Shown here: piece by piece, positions 7,244-12,207 of the stretch
Layout of the letters: each line of letters opens with the position of its first letter
Numbering within the stretch: the first letter of the stretch is position 1
DNA from: Deinococcus sp.
GTDB taxonomy: Bacteria > Deinococcota > Deinococci > Deinococcales > Thermaceae
Direction: 5' to 3'
Assembly: GCA_023382135.1 (NCBI GenBank)
Contig: JAMCQK010000138.1
Location: 1 to 14,686 of the forward strand
DNA length: 14,686 nucleotides
The notes under the pieces: model-generated
Database searches by the model: none
The model's input: the letters and a program-made list of their open reading frames with translations, nothing else
What the model was told of the DNA's origin: nothing
Made by a program: the position numbers and the translations under genes

Positions 7244-7366
7244 CTCGGTGAGCATCTGTTTCCGTTCAACTATTTCTTTCTCGTAAGGAGTAGGGTTTGC
7301 CGGGTCATTGTTCTCGATAATGTGGTCCGCGTTTTTGCGCGGTTCGCTTTCGCGCACCTTTTTCCG
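7238..7366 (-). pseudogene. Possible C-terminal coding remnant, unrecognised
   Basis: On the minus strand one frame reads KKVRESEPRKNADHIIENND followed by PANPTPYEKEIVERKQMLTE, which has a more protein-like composition than the surrounding repeats. ADHIIENNDP is loosely reminiscent of the C-terminal end of some uridine-kinase-like P-loop kinases (ADxVIDNxDP), but no P-loop or other domain remains. No credible start or ribosome site precedes it, and the frame runs on antisense into the phosphoribosyltransferase gene. It is best read as a decayed gene tail or chance. Confidence 0.25.
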
Positions 7367-7368
7367 CT

Positions 7369-7394
7369 GTAATGCTGAGTGTAGCGAGATGTCC
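7369..7394 (+). repeat. Degenerate copy of the intergenic repeat
   Basis: GTAATGCTGAGTGTAGCGAG plus ATGTCC matches the family consensus GTCATTCTGAGCGAAGCGA with several substitutions. Confidence 0.55.
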
Positions 7395-7435
7395 TTCCTG
7401 GCGCCCACAAGCGGCGTTTCTCAGGTTTGCAATAA

Positions 7436-7487
7436 GAGAACCTGGTATGTCAAGCTGCTGTCTGAGCAGAGGATTGAACGGCTGATC
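7436..7487 (+). repeat. 52-bp direct repeat, copy 1
   Basis: Identical over 52 bases to 8031-8082, with no similarity beyond either end. It can form a hairpin: TCAA and CTGCT (7450-7453, 7455-7459) pair with AGCAG and TTGA (7465-7469, 7474-7477) around the loop GTCTG. It brackets the repeat blocks on the left. I do not recognise the sequence from a known element. Confidence 0.85.
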
Positions 7488-7520
7488 CTTCGCCCTGGCT
7501 CAGGACGACACCGCAGGGTC

Positions 7521-7610
7521 TGTCATCCCGAGTGCTCACTCGTGTCATCCCCAACCCCCTTTGTCATCCCGAACACTCCCTGTCATCCCGAACGCAGTGA
7601 GGGATCTCTC
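7521..7610 (+). repeat. Forward block: three truncated units then one near-full repeat
   Basis: TGTCATCCC begins at 7521, 7543, 7562 and 7581 (spacings 22, 19, 19). The first three units keep only about the first 11 bases. The last, 7581-7610, runs on into GCAGTGAGGGATCTC, the full element. The 32 bases from 7543 recur exactly at 7862-7893 in the right-hand block. Confidence 0.8.
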
Positions 7611-7645
7611 TTTTTCTTCTCAAGACCAAAGCAAAGACCAAAAGC

Positions 7646-7800
7646 GAGATTCCTCGGCTTCGCCTCGGAATGACACAGAGGGCCGCTCGAAATGACAAAG
7701 GGCTACGCCTCGGAATGACAGGATGGGGGGCTCGGAATGACGAGTACGGGGCTCTAAATGACAGGTGCGGCTCGGAATGATACCTGTGGCTCGGAATGAT
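7646..7800 (-). repeat. Reverse block: one near-full repeat and six truncated units
   Basis: The complement CTCGGAATGA or a close variant starts at 7664, 7686, 7709, 7731, 7752, 7771 and 7790 (spacings 22, 23, 22, 21, 19, 19). Only the copy at 7646-7675 is full length, with the CGGCTTCGCC core. Read on the minus strand, this is again a run of truncated units ending in one full unit. It is in inverted orientation to 7521-7610, so the two could pair into a large stem with about 35 bases in the loop. Confidence 0.8.
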
Positions 7801-7839
7801 ACGTTGTCGCCCTTTTCAAGGGGATTGGGGGGATTCATC

Positions 7840-7927
7840 TGTCACGCCGAGCAGTCCCTTCTGTCATCCCCAACCCCCTTTGTCATCCCGAACCCCCCTG
7901 TCGTGTTGAGCGCAGCGAAACATCTCT
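7840..7927 (+). repeat. Second forward block: three truncated units then one near-full repeat
   Basis: Units start at 7840 (TGTCACGCCGA), 7862, 7881 and 7899 (spacings 22, 19, 18). The last, TGTCGTGTTGAGCGCAGCGA followed by AACATCTC, is full length. This repeats the layout of 7521-7610 and shares 32 identical bases with it. Confidence 0.8.
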
Positions 7928-8030
7928 CACTGATTCAGGCCTGGCTGCAGCAGGCAGGGACCGGGGCTGCTCGGGTATACAGGGAACGCCTCTCCCCGCA
8001 CCGGCAACCAAGCCTGCTTGGGTGCGCAGT

Positions 8031-8082
8031 GAGAACCTGGTATGTCAAGCTGCTGTCTGAGCAGAGGATTGAACGGCTGATC
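8031..8082 (+). repeat. 52-bp direct repeat, copy 2
   Basis: Exact copy of 7436-7487, 595 bases downstream in the same orientation. The same hairpin can form. It closes the bracket around the three repeat blocks. Confidence 0.85.
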
Positions 8083-8108
8083 GAAGGGCGTGAAACAGCT
8101 GGCGGGCA

Positions 8109-8143
8109 ATCCCTCGCTACGCCACGCTTCATCCAGAATGACG
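8109..8143 (-). repeat. Degenerate reverse copy of the intergenic repeat
   Basis: On the minus strand it reads GTCATTCTGGATGAAGCG, then a short insertion, then GTAGCGAGGGAT. This is a variant of the family with a duplicated middle part. Confidence 0.5.
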
Positions 8144-8191
8144 AACGAGCACCCAGAACGTCAGAAGGCTTATTCTGCTTGGCGAGCACTG

Positions 8192-8350
8192 CTTAATGAG
8201 ACTTAGGGCCTTTACCATGTCGCGCTCTTCCTTCAACTCTTTCACGGTGGCGCCCATTTTCTGCCGGCTGGGATCGCTGATGTCTGGACTATACAAAACT
8301 TTGTAATCGCCGTTTGCACATAGAATCCCCCGGCCTGCGACCGACCACAC
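8192..8350 (-). pseudogene. Decayed C-terminal fragment of a malate dehydrogenase gene
   Basis: The minus-strand frame contains CANGDYKVLYSPDISDPSRQ and KMGATVKELKEERDMVKALS, ending LIK. This aligns without gaps to residues 287-329 of the intact Mdh next door; 27 of 43 residues are identical by hand count. The stop codon after LIK in mdh (TAG) is CAG in the copy, so the frame runs on into repeat sequence. Nothing matching the first 286 residues lies upstream, and no start signal is present. It is a partial, non-functional second copy in the same orientation, immediately beyond the mdh terminator. The divergence suggests an old duplication or the relic of a replaced paralogue rather than a recent slip. 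Confidence 0.85.
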
Positions 8351-8388
8351 ATAAAGAAGAGGGTCAAAAAAGCGCTTTGTTAAGGGTC

Positions 8389-8414
8389 AAAAACGAAACC
8401 CCCTTGATAAGGGG
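8389..8414 (-). terminator. Intrinsic terminator of mdh
   Basis: On the minus strand CCCCTT, a 3-base loop and AAGGGG (8414 to 8400) are followed by GTTTCGTTTTT (8399 to 8389), 24 bases after the mdh stop. This is the clearest terminator in the window. Confidence 0.75.
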
Positions 8415-8437
8415 TTGGGGGAACTAATAAACGCCTG

Positions 8438-9427
8438 CTATTTGATTAGTCCAAGTTCCTTCACCGTGTCGCGTTCTTCCAGCAACTCTTTTGCAGTGGC
8501 GTCCATTTTCGCCCGGCTGAACTCGTTGATGTCCAAGCCCCGCACAATCTGGTAATCGCCATTTGCGCAGGTGGTGGGGAAGCTGTAAATCAAGCCCTCG
8601 GGTACGCCGTAAGAACCGTCGGAGGGAATTCCCATGCTCACCCAGTCGCCAGCAGGCGTTCCCAAGGCCCAGTCGCGCACATGGTCGATCGCCGCATTAG
8701 CGGCGGAAGCAGCGGAGCTTGCCCCGCGGGCCTCAATAATTTCCGCCCCGCGTTTGGCAACCTTGGGGATGTAAGTGCCCGCGTACCACTGGTGGTCATT
8801 CACCAGCGCGTAAGCGTTCTGGCCGTCTACCTCGGCGTGGTAAAGGTCCGGGAACTGGGTGGTGGAGTGGTTTCCCCAAATGGTCATTTTCCTGATGCTG
8901 GTAACAGGCTTTTTCAAACGCGCCGCCAGTTGCGAGATGGCGCGGTTGTGGTCTAGGCGGGTCATGGCGGTGAACTGGCGAGGGTCGATGTTTGGGGCAT
9001 TGTTCATGGCGATCAGCGCGTTGGTATTGGCTGGATTGCCCACTACTAAAATCTTGATGCTCCTTTTTGCGTTGTCAGATATGGCCTTGCCCTGCGCCGT
9101 GAAGATAGCGCCGTTGGCCGAAAGCAGGTCGGCGCGTTCCATGCCTTGCTTGCGGGGCATGGCGCCTACTAAAAGCGCGTAATCTGCGTCGGCGAAGGCC
9201 ACGTTTGGATCGTCTGTCTGAACGGTGCCCGCTAACAGCGGAAAAGCGCAGTCGTCAAGTTCCATCACCACGCCTTGCAACGCTTTAAGTGCAGGCGTAA
9301 TTTCCAGCAGCTGAAGAATTACCGGCTGGTCGTGGCCTAACATCTGGCCCGAGGCGATGCGAAAGAGCAAGCTGTAACCAATTTGGCCGGCCGCGCCGGT
9401 GACCGCAACCCGAACGGGAGACTTCAT
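8438..9427 (-). CDS. mdh: Malate dehydrogenase (NAD, Thermus/cytosolic type)
   Basis: 329 residues, close to the 327 of Thermus MDH. It interconverts malate and oxaloacetate with NAD in the citric acid cycle. The Rossmann glycine loop is TGAAGQIG (10-17), and E42 at the end of the second strand favours NAD over NADP. The substrate-binding loop holds R92 and R98 (GAMPRKQGMERADLL), with R162 also expected to contact substrate. D159 and H187 (RLDHNRA, WGNHSTTQFPD) form the catalytic pair. The start is the ATG at 9427 with AGGAGG a few bases upstream. It is divergent from malic enzyme and ends in a strong terminator, beyond which lies a decayed copy of its own 3' end. Confidence 0.96.
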   Translation of the reverse strand: MKSPVRVAVTGAAGQIGYSLLFRIASGQMLGHDQPVILQLLEITPALKALQGVVMELDDCAFPLLAGTVQTDDPNVAFADADYALLVGAMPRKQGMERADLLSANGAIFTAQGKAISDNAKRSIKILVVGNPANTNALIAMNNAPNIDPRQFTAMTRLDHNRAISQLAARLKKPVTSIRKMTIWGNHSTTQFPDLYHAEVDGQNAYALVNDHQWYAGTYIPKVAKRGAEIIEARGASSAASAANAAIDHVRDWALGTPAGDWVSMGIPSDGSYGVPEGLIYSFPTTCANGDYQIVRGLDINEFSRAKMDATAKELLEERDTVKELGLIK

Positions 9428-9589
9428 TTTTCCTCCTTGTGCGAATGGAAGGCCTCGAGGCCCGCCTTTTTCCTATGTCTCGAGCGCCCAAGCGCCGGGA
9501 AAATCATACACTCGCCCGCTGCATAATAGCCGCTTACTGGCGCGGGCACCAGGGCAGCTTGTCCCTGCCCCGGGCCGTAGCATAGGCTC
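9428..9589. promoter_or_regulatory. Divergent mdh/malic enzyme control region
   Basis: 162 bases. It holds a 12-bp palindrome GGCCTCGAGGCC (9451-9462), and an inverted repeat GGGCAG-N7-CTGCCC (9552-9570) placed just upstream of TAGCAT (9578-9583). TAGCAT lies 6 bases before the malic enzyme ATG, with no Shine-Dalgarno, so that gene is probably leaderless. For mdh, minus-strand TATGAT (9508 to 9503) or TATTAT (9528 to 9523) could be -10 boxes, but neither has a convincing -35. The inverted repeat is a candidate operator. Confidence 0.45.
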
Positions 9590-11314
9590 ATGAGCGTTAG
9601 TCGCTATTACGACGTGGTGCGTGACAGGAACGGGAAGCGCTATCTGGAGCCAGTGGTTGAAGGGTTCTCGCTGTTGCGGCTGCCGCTGCTAAACAAGGGG
9701 ACCGCCTTTACGCGTGAGGAGCGGGTGGAGCTAGGCCTCGAAGGCTTGTTACCCCCGCACGTGGCCACACTGGAGGAGCAGAAGGAGCGCGTCTACCGCC
9801 GCTACCGGGTGCAGACCTCCGACCTGGAAAAGCACATCTTCCTGCGTACGCTGCAAGACCGCAACGAGGTGCTCTTTTACTCGCTGTTCGCCGACCACAT
9901 GGAGGAGATGCTTCCCATCCTGTACACGCCTACGGTGGGTGAGGCGGTGCGCAAGTTCAGCGAAATTTACCTCTATCCCAGGGGCTTCACCGTTTCTACC
10001 TTCGACATTGACCGGGTAGAAGAGACCCTGGACAACGTGCCGCTGGAAGAAGTGCGCTTAATTGTGGCCACCGATTCCTCCGCCATTTTGGGCATTGGCG
10101 ACCAAGGTTTTGGCGGCATGGCCATTTCCATCGGCAAGCTCTCCATTTACACCGCCGCCGGCGGCGTGGGTCCGGACAAGACCTTGCCGGTAGAACTGGA
10201 CGTGGGTACCAACCGGCAAGACCTGACTTCCGACCCGTTGTACCTGGGTGTTCGCCACAAAAGGCTTACGGGCGAGGCCTATTTTCGGTTCCTCGACAAG
10301 TTCGTGGAGGGTGTCAAAAAGCGCTACCCCAAGGCGCTGGTGCAGTGGGAAGACTTTAGCAAAGACAGCGCTTTTGCGGTGCTAGAGCGCTACCGCAGAT
10401 CACTGCCCTCGTTCAACGACGACATCCAAGGCACTGGGGCGGTGGCGCTCGCGGGGGTGCTTTCGGCGTGCGGGCTCAAAGGTGAACGCTTGCGTGACCA
10501 GACCATAGTTGTTTACGGTGCGGGCGCAGGCGGGATTGGGGTGGCCTGGGCTTTGCAGCAGGGTTTGATGCGTGAAGGGCTGAGTAAAGAGGAAGCGGTC
10601 TCGAGGCTGCTGGTGCTGGACTCCAAGGGGCTTCTTATCTCTGGGCGAAACATGGAAGCTTACAAGCGCGCCTACGCGCAGGATCCCGCAAGAATTACCG
10701 GCTGGGAGACCGAGCGGACCGAACCGGGATTGCTCGAAACCATTCAGAACTCCCAGGCCACAGTTCTGGTCGGCCTTTCGGGGCAAGGGGCTAGCTTTAC
10801 AGAGCCGGTGGTGCGGGCCATGCTTGCGAACTGCGAAAGGCCGGTTATCTTCCCGCTTTCCAACCCCACCAGTGCGTGTGAGGCCCTACCGGATGACCTT
10901 ATCCACTGGACCCAAGGCAAGGCCATTATTGCCTCGGGAAGCCCCTTCCAGCCGGTGGGTTATATGGGCCGGCTTCACCCGGTGGGGCAGGGAAACAACG
11001 CTTTTGTTTTTCCCGGTCTGGGGTTTGGCGCGCTATTGTCGCGGGCACGGGAAGTGAGCGACGCCATGGTCCTCGAGGCTGCTTACGCGTTAGCCGAATA
11101 CACCAGGGACCATGCTCCGGGCCTGGTCTACCCGCCCATCCGCGAGCTGACAGAGGTGAGCCGTTATATTGCGGCGCGGGTTATTCAAAAAGCCATGGCG
11201 GAAGGCTTGGCGCAAGAGGAGCGGCTGAACGGCCTTGACGCCAGCGCCATTGCCTCCTATGTTAAAGAACGGTTCTGGCAACCACACTACCTGCCGTTCC
11301 GGCCGGCAAAGTAG
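9590..11314 (+). CDS. NAD-type malic enzyme
   Basis: 574 residues, the long (MaeA/SfcA or eukaryotic-like) form. It oxidatively decarboxylates malate to pyruvate and CO2. LYTPTVGEA contains Y112, the family's catalytic tyrosine position. VATDSSAILGIGDQG (D162) is the N-terminal signature. WEDF (E254, D255) and FNDDIQGT (275-282, D278) supply metal ligands. The cofactor loop is YGAGAGGIGVA (309-319). NPTS and ASGSPF close the active site. NAD rather than NADP preference is inferred from the long form, not from a decisive residue. It is divergent from mdh, so the two enzymes draw on the same malate pool. A hairpin follows the stop. Confidence 0.93.
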   Translation: MSVSRYYDVVRDRNGKRYLEPVVEGFSLLRLPLLNKGTAFTREERVELGLEGLLPPHVATLEEQKERVYRRYRVQTSDLEKHIFLRTLQDRNEVLFYSLFADHMEEMLPILYTPTVGEAVRKFSEIYLYPRGFTVSTFDIDRVEETLDNVPLEEVRLIVATDSSAILGIGDQGFGGMAISIGKLSIYTAAGGVGPDKTLPVELDVGTNRQDLTSDPLYLGVRHKRLTGEAYFRFLDKFVEGVKKRYPKALVQWEDFSKDSAFAVLERYRRSLPSFNDDIQGTGAVALAGVLSACGLKGERLRDQTIVVYGAGAGGIGVAWALQQGLMREGLSKEEAVSRLLVLDSKGLLISGRNMEAYKRAYAQDPARITGWETERTEPGLLETIQNSQATVLVGLSGQGASFTEPVVRAMLANCERPVIFPLSNPTSACEALPDDLIHWTQGKAIIASGSPFQPVGYMGRLHPVGQGNNAFVFPGLGFGALLSRAREVSDAMVLEAAYALAEYTRDHAPGLVYPPIRELTEVSRYIAARVIQKAMAEGLAQEERLNGLDASAIASYVKERFWQPHYLPFRPAK

Positions 11315-11320
11315 TTCGCG

Positions 11321-11347
11321 GCCGTTGTTAGTAAAATCTGCAACGGC
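11321..11347. terminator. Hairpin after malic enzyme
   Basis: GCCGTTG (11321-11327) and CAACGGC (11341-11347) are exact complements around a 13-base loop, starting 7 bases after the stop. No T-run follows, so it is an atypical terminator or a 3'-end stabiliser. Confidence 0.4.
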
Positions 11348-11351
11348 TACG

Positions 11352-11390
11352 CGCAAGATTGTTTAGGCTTGCGTATACTTGAGCTTGAGG
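11352..11390 (+). promoter_or_regulatory. Promoter with CTTG/CAAG half-sites before the tandem HspR gene
   Basis: CGCAAG (11352-11357) and CTTGCG (11368-11373) form an inverted repeat directly upstream of the -10 TATACT (11374-11379). The -10 runs into two head-to-tail CTTGAG hexamers (11378-11389). CTTGAG is the half-site of the HspR box HAIR (CTTGAGT-N7-ACTCAAG). GAGG at 11387-11390, within the second hexamer, also serves as Shine-Dalgarno 8 bases before the GTG. Autoregulation is an inference. Confidence 0.5.
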
Positions 11391-11398
11391 AATGCTGA

Positions 11399-12106
11399 GT
11401 GGATAAGAACCGCCCGGTCTACATTATCTCGGTGGCCGCCGAGCTAGTTGATATGCATCCCCAGACGCTCAGGCTCTACGAGCGTAAGGGGCTGATCCAT
11501 CCCCAGCGCTCCTCTGGGCACACCCGGCTTTACTCCGAGCGCGATGTGGAAAAACTGCGCGAGATCCGCCGCTTGACGCAGGAACTCGGGGTGAACCTGG
11601 CGGGCGTGGAAGAAATCATGCGCCTCAGCGAGGAGCTCTGGGTGCTGGAAGAACGCTTCCGCAGCGAGGTGGAAAGGCTTAAAGCAGAATTGGGCGAAAA
11701 ACTCAAAGCTTTGAAATATCTACCCGCGCTGCCCGCGCCCTCCGACGGCCCCAGAAAGACCTTTCAGGACATCAAGGAGAAACCTGTTTACGTTATCTCG
11801 GTGGCGGCAGATCTGGTTGAAATGCACCCGCAGACCCTCAGACTGTACGAGCGCAAGGGCCTGCTGGCCCCTAAACGTTCTTCCGGTAAGACCCGGCTTT
11901 ACTCCGAGCGCGATGTGGAAAAACTGCGCGAGATCCGCCGCTTGACGCAGGAACTCGGGGTGAACCTGGCGGGCGTGGAAGAAATCATGCGCCTCCGGGA
12001 CGAGCTGGACGTGCAGCATAACCGCCTCGAGGCCGAGGTGGCGCGGCTCAGGCTGGCCCTTCTTCGGGAGCTCAGCCAAACCGAAGCCGGCGCAGAGACC
12101 GGCTAG
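11399..12106 (+). CDS. Tandem two-domain HspR/MerR-type transcription regulator
   Basis: 235 residues from a GTG. It contains two complete HspR-like winged-helix domains, about 5-90 and 128-215, offset by exactly 123 residues. Each reads ISVAAxLVxMHPQTLRLYERKGL, then a basic wing (RSSGxTRLYSERDVEKLREI), then LTQELGVNLAGVEEIMRL and a charged, probably coiled-coil helix. Ordinary HspR is a single domain of about 120-150 residues that represses dnaK-type heat-shock genes as a dimer at inverted CTTGAG sites. Here one chain may supply both DNA-binding heads. The halves share 105 identical bases (see findings). No dnaK, grpE or clpB is near. The role as a stress-response repressor is inferred from the family. 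No C-terminal ligand domain is present. Confidence 0.85.
   Translation: MDKNRPVYIISVAAELVDMHPQTLRLYERKGLIHPQRSSGHTRLYSERDVEKLREIRRLTQELGVNLAGVEEIMRLSEELWVLEERFRSEVERLKAELGEKLKALKYLPALPAPSDGPRKTFQDIKEKPVYVISVAADLVEMHPQTLRLYERKGLLAPKRSSGKTRLYSERDVEKLREIRRLTQELGVNLAGVEEIMRLRDELDVQHNRLEAEVARLRLALLRELSQTEAGAETG
11522..11626 (+). repeat. 105-bp perfect internal repeat, copy 1 (codons 42-76)
   Basis: Identical at every base to 11891-11995, 369 bp further on and in frame. It encodes TRLYSERDVEKL through EEIMRL, the wing and following helices of the first domain. Confidence 0.95.
11891..11995 (+). repeat. 105-bp perfect internal repeat, copy 2 (codons 165-199)
   Basis: Second copy of 11522-11626. 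Both edges are sharp: one base before, the copies differ (C versus G), and directly after they read AGCG versus CGGG. Confidence 0.95.
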
Positions 12107-12143
12107 AGCCGCTTGGCTGCCCTATTTAGTGAAATACATGCCC

Positions 12144-12166
12144 GTTATCCGGGGTATCAGGATAAC
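12144..12166. promoter_or_regulatory. Inverted repeat, candidate operator upstream of the dipeptidase
   Basis: GTTATCC (12144-12150) and GGATAAC (12160-12166) are exact complements separated by 9 bases, centred about 38 bases before the dipeptidase -10 box. It could instead be the end hairpin of the regulator transcript, but no T-run follows. Confidence 0.4.
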
Positions 12167-12192
12167 CGCGGCCGGGTGCCGCCGCGTCTTCG

Positions 12193-12198
12193 TATAAT
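12193..12198 (+). promoter_or_regulatory. -10 box of the dipeptidase gene (leaderless type)
   Basis: Consensus TATAAT lies 9 bases before the GTG at 12208. There is no Shine-Dalgarno in the gap and no -35 match at 16-18 bases. Confidence 0.6.
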
Positions 12199-12207
12199 CC
12201 CTGTTGT

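Larger units (their letters stand above)
7244..8437. repeat. Gene-poor repeat island between the phosphoribosyltransferase gene and mdh
   Basis: About 1.2 kb without an intact gene. In order it holds: a possible coding remnant (-); a degenerate repeat copy (7369-7394); direct repeat 1 (7436-7487); a forward block of short repeats (7521-7610); a reverse block (7646-7800); a forward block (7840-7927); direct repeat 2 (8031-8082); a degenerate reverse copy (8109-8143); a decayed mdh tail (8192-8350); and the mdh terminator (8389-8414). Long frames here are repeat translations such as CHPERSEGS and SFRGEAEES, not genes. None of the 20 CTCGAG sites lies here. Confidence 0.8.

Noticed and set aside
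7646..7800. CRISPR-like array of short repeats
   Set aside because: The repeated part is only about 10 bases, is degenerate, and the spacers are 9-13 bases. The blocks change orientation and no cas gene is present. It is a dispersed intergenic repeat family.
7436..8082. Insertion sequence bounded by the 52-bp repeats
   Set aside because: The repeats are direct, not inverted terminal repeats, and no transposase frame lies between them.
7308..8196. Open frames of 121 and 143 codons on the + strand and 72-84 codons on the - strand within the island
   Set aside because: They are translations of the repeats (CHPERSEGS, SFRGEAEES type strings) and of the 52-bp direct repeats, without ribosome sites or domains.
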